DNA from: Methylobacterium amylolyticum
Lineage (GTDB): Bacteria; Pseudomonadota; Alphaproteobacteria; Rhizobiales; Beijerinckiaceae
NCBI RefSeq assembly: GCF_030700245.1
Contig: NZ_JAUYZI010000031.1
Span: 17,144-81,143, forward strand
Length of the DNA: 64,000 nucleotides
Direction: 5' to 3'
A program made the translations under genes and the position numbers. Positions 48,877-57,928 of the stretch are shown piece after piece. Numbering within the stretch: position 1 is the stretch's first letter; every line of letters begins with the position of its first letter. The notes under the pieces are model-generated. The model was not told where the DNA came from, searched no databases, and was given only the letters and a program-made list of their open reading frames with translations.

Positions 48877-49225
48877 TACCGCTTCCGGGTGAACCGCTCG
48901 GTAACCTGGGCCCGCGCCGTCATCGCGAGCCGTAGGCGAAGCGACCCAGGGCAGCGCGCGGTTTGAGACGGTGGCGCCCCTGGATTGCTTCGCTCCGCTC
49001 GCAAAGACGGAGAGCGTCGATCCCGAACCATTCAGCCGGAAGCCGTATGACCGGTTCGAAAAATGCGGGGGGCGTGGCGGATTAGGCCCTACCCGTCTTC
49101 GTGATAGACAAACGCAAGTTGATCATACGGTTGTCTGCCATCTGTGACTGAAAAAGCATATCCGCCGACCGGACACAGTCTGTAACGATGGGGCCGCCAT
49201 CTCCCTTCGAGGCCCGATCGATCCC
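48877..49225. other. Intergenic region between gyrA and the outer-membrane barrel gene
   Basis: 349 bases without a gene. Its first half is repeat family C copy 2 (48916-49045). The second half (about 49080-49200) is less GC-rich, with TTGATCATACGG, CTGAAAAAGCATATCC and similar stretches, and probably holds the promoter of the barrel gene. No clear -35/-10 pair could be assigned. GAGG lies just before the ATG. Confidence 0.7.
48916..49045. repeat. Palindromic repeat family C, copy 2
   Basis: Starts GCCGTCATCGCGAGCCGTAG and ends after TTCAGCCGGA, nearly identical to 37435-37564 over about 125 bases in the same orientation. The complementary arms are GCGAGCCGTAGGCGAAGC and GCTTCGCTCCGCTCGC. 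Confidence 0.88.
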
Positions 49226-50044
49226 ATGCGCTCCCTGCTCCTCGCCGCCGCTCCGGCGCTCCTGGCCGGAACGGCGCTCGCCGCCGACCTGCCCCGCCGC
49301 GCCCCGCCGCCGGTCTTCACCCCCGTGCCGGTCTTCACCTGGACCGGCGCCTATTTCGGCGTGAACGCCGGCTACGCCTACACCGAGTCGGACACGATCC
49401 GCACGGTGGGCATCGGCGCCCTCCAGGCCAACGTGAACAACCTGCTCCGCAGCCCGGCGGTGCGCCTGCCCCAGGACGGCTTCACCGCTGGCGGCGGCGT
49501 CGGCTACAACTACCAGTTCACGCCGGGCGCGGGCATCGTGGTCGGCGTCGAGGCCGACGCGCAGTACACCGACCTCGCCCGCACCGGCGTGCAGTCGATC
49601 TTCCGCCCGGCCTTCAACCCGAACGTCCTGACCAACACCTACCGGACCGATCTCAGCTTCCTCGGCACGGTGCGCGGTCGCATCGGCTACGCCTTCGACC
49701 GGGTGCTCGTGTACGGCACCGGCGGCTTCGCCTACGGCGACGTGACCCAGCGGGTCGCCTTCCAGACGGGCGCGCCGCTCACCTATCTCGGCAGCCGCTC
49801 GCGGATCGAGACCGGCTACGTCTACGGCGGCGGCATCGAGTACGCCCTGCCCACCGACTCGTTCCTGAACTTCTTCCGGTCCTCGGCCGTGACGATCAAG
49901 GGCGAGTACCTGCGCTACGACCTCGGCAGCAACAACCTGTTCGTCCCCTCCGTGGGCGGTCCGGGCGTCGGCTACGTCTCGCGCTTCAACACCGAGGGCG
50001 CGCTCGCCCGCGGCGGCATCAACTTCAAGTTCGGCACGTTCTAG
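49226..50044 (+). CDS. Outer-membrane beta-barrel protein (Omp25/opacity type)
   Basis: 272 residues with a signal peptide (MRSLLLAAAPALLAGTALAA). The motif FTWTGAYFGVNAGYAYTESD is the standard first strand of Omp25/RopB-like porins of Rhizobiales. An 8-stranded barrel is suggested by alternating strands (VGYNYQFTPGAGIVVGVEAD, LGTVRGRIGYAFDRVLVYGT), and it ends with ARGGINFKFGTF, an aromatic C-terminal residue as barrel insertion requires. It probably serves envelope structure. Monocistronic, with a dedicated upstream region. Confidence 0.9.
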   Translation: MRSLLLAAAPALLAGTALAADLPRRAPPPVFTPVPVFTWTGAYFGVNAGYAYTESDTIRTVGIGALQANVNNLLRSPAVRLPQDGFTAGGGVGYNYQFTPGAGIVVGVEADAQYTDLARTGVQSIFRPAFNPNVLTNTYRTDLSFLGTVRGRIGYAFDRVLVYGTGGFAYGDVTQRVAFQTGAPLTYLGSRSRIETGYVYGGGIEYALPTDSFLNFFRSSAVTIKGEYLRYDLGSNNLFVPSVGGPGVGYVSRFNTEGALARGGINFKFGTF

Positions 50045-50095
50045 GGATCGGAGCCGGACCGCGCACGGGGCTTCGCCCAGCACCTCCGGTACGGA

Positions 50096-50223
50096 TCGCC
50101 GAACCGCAGCGCGGTTTCCCTCCCCCTTGTGGGGAGGGGTAGGGGGTGGTTCAGAAGAGACCGTCGAGCCTCGTCCGGCACCACCCCCACCTCCGGCTCC
50201 TCCCCACAAGGGGGAGGAGAGGC
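50096..50223. repeat. Palindromic repeat family B, copy 3
   Basis: Begins GAACCGCAGCGCGGTT, the same small hairpin as copy 1, then TCCCCCTTGTGGGGAGGGG and, on the right, TCCTCCCCACAAGGGGGAGG. The core (GGTTCAGAAGAGACCGTCGA) resembles copy 2. It lies between the converging ends of the barrel gene and nth. Confidence 0.87.
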
Positions 50224-50300
50224 CCGCCGATAGCGTCCGCAGGACGATGTGCGAAGGCCGTCGCGCACCGCGGCCCGTTCGATCTCCGGCGCGCGTCGGC

Positions 50301-51029
50301 TCAGCCCGCCCTCCCCGCCCAGGTGCACAGGTCGGCCACCCCGCACCGCCCGCAGGCCGGCGCCCGCGCCGTGCAGGTGTCACGGCCGTGCCGGAACAGC
50401 CAGATGTGGGCGCCGTCCTTGAAGGCGTCGGGCACCGCCGCGGCGAGCCCGTCCGCGACCGCGTCGACCGTGGCGCCGGGCGCCAGCGGGATCCGGTTCG
50501 AGACCCGGAACACGTGGGTGTCCACCGCGATCACCGGCTCGTCGAAGGCGAAGTTCGCCGTCACCTCCGCGGATTTGCGGCCGATGCCCGGCAGGCGCCG
50601 CATCTGCGCGGCGCTGCGCGGGACCGCGCCGCCGAACTCCGCCAGCAGCGCGGCGCAGAGCCGGACGATGTTGCGCGCCTTCGACGGCCCGAGCCCGACC
50701 GGGCGGACGGTGTCCGTGATCCGCGCCTCGCCGAGCGCCAGCATCGTCTCCGGCGTGTCGGCCAGCGCGAACAGCGCCGCCGCCACCTTCTCGACGGTGG
50801 GGCCGGTCGACTGGGCCGAGAGCAGCACCGTCACCAGCAGGCGGAACGGGTCGGCGCCCGAAAATCCCGCCTTCGGGTCGGGATCGGCCGCGGCGAGGCG
50901 GGCCATCACCGCCACCACGCGGCCGGGGTCGATCGCGGCGTCGGCCGCGACCCGACCCGCCGCCGGGCCGCGGGGCTTCGAAGGTGACCGCCGGGCGGGC
51001 CGGAGGCCGTGGAGTGTGTCGCGCGCCAT
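50301..51029 (-). CDS. nth: Endonuclease III
   Basis: A 242-residue DNA glycosylase/AP lyase for oxidised pyrimidines. The helix-hairpin-helix with catalytic K152 is MRRLPGIGRKSAEV, the catalytic Asp is D170 (IAVDTHVFRVSNR). The [4Fe-4S] cysteines are C219, C226, C229 and C235, with the exact C-x6-C-x2-C-x5-C spacing. The N-terminal 30 residues are a basic extension. The ATG at 51029 is the only good start. It is part of base-excision repair. Confidence 0.96.
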   Translation of the reverse strand: MARDTLHGLRPARRSPSKPRGPAAGRVAADAAIDPGRVVAVMARLAAADPDPKAGFSGADPFRLLVTVLLSAQSTGPTVEKVAAALFALADTPETMLALGEARITDTVRPVGLGPSKARNIVRLCAALLAEFGGAVPRSAAQMRRLPGIGRKSAEVTANFAFDEPVIAVDTHVFRVSNRIPLAPGATVDAVADGLAAAVPDAFKDGAHIWLFRHGRDTCTARAPACGRCGVADLCTWAGRAG

Positions 51030-51114
51030 CCCCGCGAGCTAGGGCGGGCGCGGCGCTGGGCCCCGCGGCCGATCGTCAGCCGATCCGTGGCCGATCGAGA
51101 GAATCCAAAAAAGA

Positions 51115-51939
51115 TCAGGCCCCGGCGCGGCGCCAGAGCACGGCGGCGGGGCCGCTCCCGAGGTGCAGGGCCCCGGCGACGACCTCGCCCGCCCGGCGGA
51201 AGATCTCGACCCGGCAGGCGCGGCGGCGGGCGAACAGGCGGCTGACCACCCGCACCAGCGAGGCCTCGGACGGGTCGGCGACGATCGGCGCCTTGGCCGT
51301 CCGGGCGTCGAGGGCGAGCAGCGTCTCGACCGCGTCGCGCACGGCCGCCGGCTCGGCGGCGACCGCGACCTCGGCCTGCGCGGGGGGCGTCCAGCCCTCG
51401 GGGCGGACGCCGACGAAGGCCGCCGCCGGCACCGGGCCGCGCGGCCCGCGGGCCGGCACGCCGTCGAGGCCGCCGACGAGGCGCAGGGGCCGCCGCATGC
51501 CCCGCAGGCGGCCGCGCAGGGCGCCCTCCACGGAAGCGGGGGCGGCGCCGTCGACCAGCGCCGTCGCCCCGGCCTCGGCCGGCCGCCAAGTCCGTGCGCT
51601 GCGGCCCAGCACCGGGTGGGGCAGGGCCAGGGGCACGACGCCGCGCAGGGTCTCGGGGCCGTCCGCGTCGCGGCTCCAGGCGAGCGCCAGGGCGACGCGG
51701 CGGCCCCCGGCCCGGTGCCGGGCCAGCGGCAGCAGGTAGTCGGGGTCGCGCAGGGGATCGCTCACGCCCTCGCGGGTCATCAGCGCCCGCCACGCCAACA
51801 CCGCGCCGTCGTCGACGCCCCCCGGGCCCTGGAGGTCGACCCGCCACGCGGCGTCCGCCGCCGGGCCTGGGATCGTCGCCGGGATCGCCGCCGGGGCCCC
51901 GGAGAGACCGCCCTGGATCACGGTGAAGCGCTGCACCAT
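51115..51939 (-). CDS. GNAT/BioF2-like acetyltransferase domain protein
   Basis: A 274-residue protein. The N-terminal half is poorly conserved looking (AWRVDLQGPGGVDDGAVLAW). The C-terminal part, with SLVRVVSRLFARRRACRVEI followed by AGEVVAGALHLGSGPAAVLW, has the strand pattern of acetyltransferase-like (GNAT, BioF2) proteins, but the acetyl-CoA loop Q/RxxGxG/A is not clear and the protein seems to end before the last strands. No partner genes. It could be a degenerate or shortened member. The ATG at 51939 is the first plausible start. Confidence 0.6.
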   Translation of the reverse strand: MVQRFTVIQGGLSGAPAAIPATIPGPAADAAWRVDLQGPGGVDDGAVLAWRALMTREGVSDPLRDPDYLLPLARHRAGGRRVALALAWSRDADGPETLRGVVPLALPHPVLGRSARTWRPAEAGATALVDGAAPASVEGALRGRLRGMRRPLRLVGGLDGVPARGPRGPVPAAAFVGVRPEGWTPPAQAEVAVAAEPAAVRDAVETLLALDARTAKAPIVADPSEASLVRVVSRLFARRRACRVEIFRRAGEVVAGALHLGSGPAAVLWRRAGA

Positions 51940-52043
51940 CGCCTGTCCCGCCCTGTCGCCGTTCCGTCCCGGTCCGGGACACCGTGGCGCCCGTGGAGCG
52001 CCTTCGGAGGGTCCGGTTTCAAGGACGGTGCCGCGGCGTCGGA

Positions 52044-53159
52044 TCAGAAGCCGGGGATCGCCAGCGGGTTGTCGGTCAGCGCCGCCGCGTCCGGCGCGTC
52101 TGGGCGCGGCCGGCCGAGGAACGCGTCCCAGAGTTTCTCGACGAAGGCCGGGTCGAGGTCGCGCAGGATCAGGACGAGGCGGGAGGTGTGGTCGGGGTCG
52201 GGCCATGCGGGCAGGGTGAGCGGCGCGTGAACGACGTGCTGAACGCCGTGAACGACCACCGGACGCTCCGGATCGTCGGCGAGCGCCACCAGCCCCTTGA
52301 GCCGCAGGAGCTTCGGCCCGTGGCCGGAGCGCAGCAGGTCGAGGAACATCTCGAAGGCCGGGCGCGGCACCGGCGCCGCGCTCGTCAGGCAGACCGCGCG
52401 GATCGCGGCGTCGTGGCGGTTGACGTCGTGGGCGTGCCAGTCGTGGGCGTGCCCGCCTTCCTCGGACACCGCCTCGGCGCCGAGCCACGCCCGCACGTCG
52501 GCGCCCTTGCCCGCGAGCCCGAACAGCCCGCCGAGCAGGTCCTCCGCCGGGGCGTCCGGGGCGAGGAGCGCGGCGGCGGGGTTGAGGGCGGAAAGCCGCG
52601 CGCGCAGGGGGCCGGTGTCCGGGGTGAGATCGGTCTTGGTGAGGACGAGCCGGTCGGCCACCGCGGCCTGGCGCAGGGCTTCCGGGTGCGCGTCGAGGGT
52701 GGCCGCGCCGTTCACCGCGTCGACCACCGTCACCACCGCCTGGAGGCGGTACCGGAGCACGAGGTAGGGGTGGTAGATCAGCGCGTGCAGGATCGGGGCG
52801 GGGTCGGCGAGCCCGGTGGTCTCGATCACCACGCGCCGGAACGGCCGGATGCGGCCGTTGTCGCGCTTGCGCAGCAGGTCCTCCAGCGTGGCGATCAGGT
52901 CGCCGCGCACGGTGCAGCACAGGCAGCCGGCGCCGAGCAGCACCATGTCCTCGTCCACCGCCTCGATCAGCAGGTGGTCGAGGCCGATCTCGCCGAACTC
53001 GTTGACGAGCACCACCGTGTCGGCGAGCGCCGGATCGCGCAGCAGCCGGTTCAGCAGCGTGGTCTTGCCCGCGCCGAGGAAGCCGGTGAGCACCGTGAGC
53101 GGGATCGGCTCCGGCCGGCGCGGATCTGTTTCGGACGGGGGCGGGGCGGATTCGGGCAT
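52044..53159 (-). CDS. CobW/COG0523 family metallochaperone GTPase
   Basis: 371 residues. The G1 site is GFLGAGKT (26-33), then VLVNEFGEIGLDHLLIEAVD, the metal-binding CxCC motif (C79-L-C-C82), VVIETTGLADPAPILHALIY and LVLTKTDLTPD. The His-rich stretch GGHAHDWHAHDVNRHD lies between the GTPase and the C-terminal CobW_C domain. This family handles Zn, Co or other metals. The neighbour does not reveal which metal, and no Zur-type site was found upstream. It is likely read alone. Confidence 0.92.
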   Translation of the reverse strand: MPESAPPPSETDPRRPEPIPLTVLTGFLGAGKTTLLNRLLRDPALADTVVLVNEFGEIGLDHLLIEAVDEDMVLLGAGCLCCTVRGDLIATLEDLLRKRDNGRIRPFRRVVIETTGLADPAPILHALIYHPYLVLRYRLQAVVTVVDAVNGAATLDAHPEALRQAAVADRLVLTKTDLTPDTGPLRARLSALNPAAALLAPDAPAEDLLGGLFGLAGKGADVRAWLGAEAVSEEGGHAHDWHAHDVNRHDAAIRAVCLTSAAPVPRPAFEMFLDLLRSGHGPKLLRLKGLVALADDPERPVVVHGVQHVVHAPLTLPAWPDPDHTSRLVLILRDLDPAFVEKLWDAFLGRPRPDAPDAAALTDNPLAIPGF

Positions 53160-53220
53160 CCGCGCCGAGATGGGGCCGCGCGCGCCGCGAAGCAACGCGC
53201 GCGGGCGATGCCCGGGGCGC

Positions 53221-54777
53221 CTACTCGTCGGCGTCCGCGGGCTGGGCCTTCCGCGTGGCGGACTTGGCGGCGGGTTTGGCAGCGGGATTGGCGGCCGGCT
53301 TGGCCGCGGCCTTCGGGGCCGCCTTCTGCGCGGCCGCCTGCGCGGTCTTGGCGGCAGGCTTCGCCAGCCCCTTGCCGGGCTTGGCCTCGGGCATGCCAGG
53401 CGTCTCCACGGCGGTGTAGGCGCTCGCGGTCCGCGGCAGGCCGGCATGGGGGGCCTTCGCCGCGGTCTTGGAGGCCGGCTTGGCGGCCGCCTTCTCGGCA
53501 ACCTTGGCGGCCTGGGCCTGCTTCGCGGCGTCCTTGGCGGCCTCCTTGGCCGCCGCGCGCTGGGCGAGCAGCGCCTCGCGCTTGGCCTTGGCGGCCTCCA
53601 GCTTGGCGGCGCGGGCGGTCAGGGCGGCGGTCTTGGCCGCGTTCTCCTGCGCTTCGAGCTGCCGCTGGCCGTCGGCCGGGTCGCGGCCGATCCACACCGC
53701 GACCGGCTGGAGCGGCGCCCGCGGCGGCAGGGAGCGGGCGCGCAGCGCCGGGCTGGAGAACGCCGCCAGCGCCAGCGCCGGCGAGTTCGCGGCCGCGCCG
53801 CCGATGAGCTGCGCCGCCGAGCCCGCGGCGGTGAGCGCCCCCGCCCCGTCGTCGATCGCCGGCGGCTTCTTGCCGCCGCACACGTAGGGGCGCATGTCCG
53901 GCGGCGCCGCGACCGCCGAGGCCGGCAGCGCGTCGAGCGTCGGGCTCGTCCAGCCGGCCCCCTGCGCGAAGGCGTAGTCGAACAGGTCGGCGGCCTTCAC
54001 GTCGCGCTCGCGCGGGCTCGGCTGACCCATGATCACGGTGACGACCCGCCGGCCGCCGCGGGTGGCGCTCGCCACCACGTTGAACCCGCCCGAGCAGATG
54101 AAGCCGGTCTTCATCCCGTCGGTGCCGGGATAGCGCCCGAGCAGGCCGTTGTGGTTGGCCATCACCGCCTTGCCGAACTGGATCGCCGAGATCGAGAACA
54201 GGTCGTGGTTGCCCGGGAAGTCGCGGATCAGCGCCCGGGCCAGCACCGCCATGTCGCGGGCCGAGGTCCATTGCCGCGGGTCGGGCAGGCCGTTGGCGTT
54301 GTACCAGCGGCTGTCCTGCATGCCGATCCGCCGGGCGGTCTCGTTCATCATGTCCGAGAAGCCCTCGACCGAGCCGCCGAGGCTCTCGCCGATCGCGTAG
54401 GCGACGTCGTTGGCCGACTTCACCATGATGATCTTCAGGGCGTTGTCGAGGGTGAGCTGCGTGCCGGGCCGGAAGCCCATCTTCGAGGGCGGCTCGGCGG
54501 CGGCGCCGGCCGAGACCGTGATCATCGTGTCCATCGACGCCCGGCCCTGGCGGACGAGGTCGAGGGCGACGTAGGTCGTCATCAGCTTGGTGATCGAGGC
54601 CGGATACCAGGGGTCGGTCGGCGCCTGGGAGTAGATCACCTTGCCCGAGTCGACGTCGACCACGAGGATCGGCACGGTGACGGCCTCGGCCGCCCGGATC
54701 CCGGCGACGCTCGCGCCGAGCAGGCCGGTCAGCGCCGCGAGCCCGACCGTCACGCGCCGGAAGAGGGAAGAGGACAT
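53221..54777 (-). CDS. D-alanyl-D-alanine carboxypeptidase with Ala/Lys-rich C-terminal tail
   Basis: 518 residues. A signal peptide (about 1-32) precedes a penicillin-binding domain of the DacA/DacC (S11) type with S61-x-x-K64 (YPASITKLM), S121-A-N123 (KSANDVAY) and K223-T-G (GMKTGF). It trims the terminal D-Ala of peptidoglycan stem peptides. The usual C-terminal beta domain and membrane-anchoring amphipathic helix are replaced by about 130 residues of Ala/Lys repeats (AAKEAAKDAAKQAQAAKVAE, AAKPAANPAAKPAAKSA) like a histone H1 tail. ATG with AGGAC upstream. It is read in the same direction as the CobW gene. Confidence 0.92.
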   Translation of the reverse strand: MSSSLFRRVTVGLAALTGLLGASVAGIRAAEAVTVPILVVDVDSGKVIYSQAPTDPWYPASITKLMTTYVALDLVRQGRASMDTMITVSAGAAAEPPSKMGFRPGTQLTLDNALKIIMVKSANDVAYAIGESLGGSVEGFSDMMNETARRIGMQDSRWYNANGLPDPRQWTSARDMAVLARALIRDFPGNHDLFSISAIQFGKAVMANHNGLLGRYPGTDGMKTGFICSGGFNVVASATRGGRRVVTVIMGQPSPRERDVKAADLFDYAFAQGAGWTSPTLDALPASAVAAPPDMRPYVCGGKKPPAIDDGAGALTAAGSAAQLIGGAAANSPALALAAFSSPALRARSLPPRAPLQPVAVWIGRDPADGQRQLEAQENAAKTAALTARAAKLEAAKAKREALLAQRAAAKEAAKDAAKQAQAAKVAEKAAAKPASKTAAKAPHAGLPRTASAYTAVETPGMPEAKPGKGLAKPAAKTAQAAAQKAAPKAAAKPAANPAAKPAAKSATRKAQPADADE

Positions 54778-55026
54778 TCGAGCCCGATTCTGCTGGCGTC
54801 CGGCGGCATCGGATCGGTGCCGGCCGAAAAGATGCGCGCGGCCCCGGCGTCCCGTCACCGCGCTTCAGGGGGCATCAACGCGGCTTCCGTGGCAAGACCA
54901 TGGCGCGGGGCCGCATTCCGGCCCGGGCCGCCATCGACATCTTTCGCGCGACCGGCGACCGGGCCGCCTCTCGCGCCCAGCCCCTCGCCCCTCGCGCGGG
55001 CGCTCCGCCCCGTGCTAACCGCCCCC

Positions 55027-55692
55027 ATGGATCCGTTCTCCGATCCGCAGGCGGTCGCCGCCTACGCCGACGGGCCGCCCCGGCTGGTGCCCGGCTTCCG
55101 GGACCTCCAGCGCATGGCCCTGGTGCTCCTGTCGGAGAGCATGCCCGGGGACGGACGGCTGCTGGTGGTCGGCGCGGGCGGCGGCCTGGAGCTGAAGGTC
55201 TTCGCCGAGGCCCGGCCGGGCTGGCGGTTCGACGGGGTCGACCCCTCCGCCGCGATGCTGGATCTCGCGCGCCGCACCCTCGGCCCGCTCGCCCCCCGCG
55301 CCCGGCTGCACCGCGGCACGGTCGATGCGGCGCCGGACGGGCCGTTCGACACCGCAATCAGCCTGCTGACCCTGCACTTCGTGCCCGAGGCCGAGCGGTT
55401 GCGGACCCTGCGGGAGATCCGTCGCCGGCTCCGGCCCGGCGGGGCACTCGTGGTCGCCCACCACAGCGTCCCGGAGGCGGGGCGGGCGGCGTGGCTCGCG
55501 CGCTTCGCGGATTTCGCGGTCGCCTCCGGCGTCGCGCCGGACCGGGCGCGCGCGATGCGCGAGGGGGTCGGCGCGCACCTGCCCTTCCTCACCCCGGAGC
55601 GGGACGAGGCGCTGATCCGCGAGGCCGGCTTTTCCGATGTCGCGCTGTTCTACGCGGCCTTCACCTTCCGGGGCTGGCTGGCGCGGGCCTGA
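55027..55692 (+). CDS. SAM-dependent methyltransferase, class I
   Basis: 221 residues. Motif I is LLVVGAGGGLELKVFAEARP, followed by DGVDPSAAMLDLARRTLG, FDTAISLLTLHFVPEAERLR and LRPGGALVVAHHSV, the class I order. The substrate is unknown. The reading frame is open far upstream, but the ATG at 55027 directly begins the family-like sequence (MDPFSDPQAVAAYADG). It is divergent from the carboxypeptidase and separated by 84 bases from queE. Confidence 0.87.
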   Translation: MDPFSDPQAVAAYADGPPRLVPGFRDLQRMALVLLSESMPGDGRLLVVGAGGGLELKVFAEARPGWRFDGVDPSAAMLDLARRTLGPLAPRARLHRGTVDAAPDGPFDTAISLLTLHFVPEAERLRTLREIRRRLRPGGALVVAHHSVPEAGRAAWLARFADFAVASGVAPDRARAMREGVGAHLPFLTPERDEALIREAGFSDVALFYAAFTFRGWLARA

Positions 55693-55776
55693 TACGCGCC
55701 CTGCGCGGCACGCCGGTGGTGCGGCGGCGCGCGCGCGCCTATCTGCGGGCGGCGGGGAAGGAGCCGCGGCGGGACC

Positions 55777-56409
55777 ATGGCATACGCGGTCAAGGAGATC
55801 TTCCACACCCTGCAAGGGGAGGGGGCGCAGGCGGGGCGCGCGGCGGTGTTCTGCCGGTTCGCGGGCTGCAACCTCTGGTCGGGGCGCGAGGCGGACCGGG
55901 CGGCGGCCGCCTGCCGGTTCTGCGACACCGACTTCGTGGGGATGGACGGGGAGGGCGGCGGCCGCTTCCCCGATGCGGGCAGCCTCGCGGCGGCGGTGGC
56001 CGCGGCCTGGGCGGGCGGTCCCGAACGGCGCTACGTGGTGTTCACCGGCGGCGAGCCGCTGCTCCAGCTCGACGCCCCCCTGATCGCGGCGGTGCACGAG
56101 GCGGGGTTCGAGATCGCGATCGAGACCAACGGGACCCTGCCGGCCCCCGATGGGATCGACTGGATCTGCGTGAGCCCCAAGGGCGGCAACCCCCTCGCCC
56201 AGCGCTCGGGCCACGAGCTGAAGCTCGTCTACCCGCAGGCCGACGCGCCGCCCGAGGCCTTCGTCGACCTGCCCTTCCACCACCGCTTCCTCCAGCCGAT
56301 GGACGGGCCGGAGCGGATCGCCAGCACGCAGGCCGCGGTCGCCTATTGCCGGGCGGACGCGCGCTGGCGCCTGTCGCTCCAGACCCACAAGATCATCGGC
56401 ATCCCGTGA
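55777..56409 (+). CDS. queE: 7-carboxy-7-deazaguanine synthase
   Basis: A 210-residue radical SAM enzyme of queuosine synthesis: KEIFHTLQGEGAQAGRAAVF at the start, FTGGEPLLQLDAPL, and IAIETNGTLPAPDG. The cluster motif is C31-x14-C46-x2-C49, the expanded form known for a QueE subgroup (for example Burkholderia), not the plain C-x3-C-x2-C. It converts carboxytetrahydropterin to CDG. Other queuosine genes are not adjacent. A 112-base spacer with TATAAAAAATCGG follows before the next operon. Confidence 0.94.
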   Translation: MAYAVKEIFHTLQGEGAQAGRAAVFCRFAGCNLWSGREADRAAAACRFCDTDFVGMDGEGGGRFPDAGSLAAAVAAAWAGGPERRYVVFTGGEPLLQLDAPLIAAVHEAGFEIAIETNGTLPAPDGIDWICVSPKGGNPLAQRSGHELKLVYPQADAPPEAFVDLPFHHRFLQPMDGPERIASTQAAVAYCRADARWRLSLQTHKIIGIP

Positions 56410-56521
56410 GCCGCCCTGGACAGTCCGGCGGGGACGAAGGACCGGCGCAACAGCCCCGCACTTCCATTCCTATAAAAAATCGGGAACGATCGGACGTGGT
56501 GACAGCCGCGGAACAGGGCCG

Positions 56522-57928
56522 TTGAATCGCGACGAGACAGCCCCGCGGGATCGGCCGGGCCCAGGCGGCGCAGCGCCGGCCGAGACCGCCTGGCCGATCG
56601 CGCCGGACCCCGCCGTCACGAATCTCCCCGGGCCCCAGACCTGGCGCTTCTCCGGCGGCCGGCCGGTGGCGGCGGAGGTCGGCGGCGTCCGCGTCGCGGC
56701 CGACGACGCGCGCATCGCCGGGCTCGGCGTGCGCCGCGACGGCGCGGGCCGCCCCTGGCCCGCCGCCTTCGCCCATGCCCCCGAGACCGGCGCGCGCCTG
56801 CCGCCGCCGGGCCCCGCGCCGGACCCCGAGATCCTCGACATCGACCCGGATTCCGCCGCCGAACTGCCGCTGCCGGGGGGCCTGCCCGCCCCGGTCCGGG
56901 CCGGCCGCCCGGCGGCGCTCTACCTCGTCCAGGAGAACCTCGGCGCGCTGGAGGCCTGGGACGGGCGGGCCTTCCGCGCGATGGGCCGCCTGCCGTCGCC
57001 CGGCGATGGGCCCGGCCTGACGGCGGACCCGGCCGGCCTCGCCTACGCGACGCGGGACCGGCTCGTGGCGGTGGCGCTGCCGCAGATCGGCCCCGCCCTC
57101 GACCACACGGTCGTCGCGCTGCCGGGCCTGCGCTTCGTCTCGGCGCCGCTCCGGCGCGGGGCGGAGCTGCTGGCGCTCGGCGCCCGGGACGGCCGCCGCG
57201 TCCTCTGCCGCGCCGCCCCCGGGGGCGGCCCGCCCGCCCTCGACGATCTCGGTCCGGAGACCGGTGACGGCCGGTTCGCCGATTCCTTCGCCGGCCCGTT
57301 CGCCGGTCCGTTCGCCGGTCCTTGGACCAACCGCCTCGGCGACGCGGTCTGGACCGGCGCGTCGGGCTTCGTCGCCTGCCCGGCGGCGGGGGCGACGGCC
57401 TTCGTCCCCTGGCCGGAGGGGTTCTCCGCGCTGCCCCGGCTGGCGCCGTGGCGGGACCGGGCCGACGGGCACCACCAGCTCGGCATGGCCGGGGGCCTGT
57501 ATCACTACGCGTCCCTGACCCCCGCGCCGGCCCTGCACCGCCTCGACGGGCCGCACCTCGCGGCCGACGGCGTCACCTACGCGGGGGGCGAGCGGTTCGA
57601 CGTGCCGTGGCAGGCGCCGGCCGAGGCGCTGACCCTCGGCGCCCACGCGGGCGCCCTGCTGGTGCCGCTGCTGGCGCTGGCGCGCGACACGGTGCTCCTG
57701 GCCCTCGACATCCCCGGCCCCCGCGGGCCGTTCCTGCGCGGCGCGCCGCTGCCGGCGCCGGTCGCCGGCCGGGTGCTGCACCACGCCCACGGCGCGGGCC
57801 TGCGCCCGCTCCCGGTCGGGCTGGAGGTCCAGGGGCTCGGCGACGCGGGCGCGCTGCTGCACGACCGCACCCTGTACCTGTGGAGCCGCAGCGCCCGCCG
57901 CTGCCACGCGCTGGGCCTGCGCGCATGA
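56522..57928 (+). CDS. Unknown protein, first gene of the tubulin-like operon
   Basis: 468 residues from a TTG at 56522 with GGAACAGG upstream. No signal peptide or membrane segment. The sequence has many short beta-strand-like stretches ending in turns (LYLVQENLGALEAWDGRAFR, HHQLGMAGGLYHYASLTP, HGAGLRPLPVGLEVQGLGDA), as in WD40 or beta-propeller-like proteins, and a tandem FAGPFAGPFAGP. No recognised family. Its stop overlaps the next gene (ATGA), so it belongs to the four-gene unit; a scaffolding or sensor role is only a guess. Confidence 0.7.
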   Translation: MNRDETAPRDRPGPGGAAPAETAWPIAPDPAVTNLPGPQTWRFSGGRPVAAEVGGVRVAADDARIAGLGVRRDGAGRPWPAAFAHAPETGARLPPPGPAPDPEILDIDPDSAAELPLPGGLPAPVRAGRPAALYLVQENLGALEAWDGRAFRAMGRLPSPGDGPGLTADPAGLAYATRDRLVAVALPQIGPALDHTVVALPGLRFVSAPLRRGAELLALGARDGRRVLCRAAPGGGPPALDDLGPETGDGRFADSFAGPFAGPFAGPWTNRLGDAVWTGASGFVACPAAGATAFVPWPEGFSALPRLAPWRDRADGHHQLGMAGGLYHYASLTPAPALHRLDGPHLAADGVTYAGGERFDVPWQAPAEALTLGAHAGALLVPLLALARDTVLLALDIPGPRGPFLRGAPLPAPVAGRVLHHAHGAGLRPLPVGLEVQGLGDAGALLHDRTLYLWSRSARRCHALGLRA

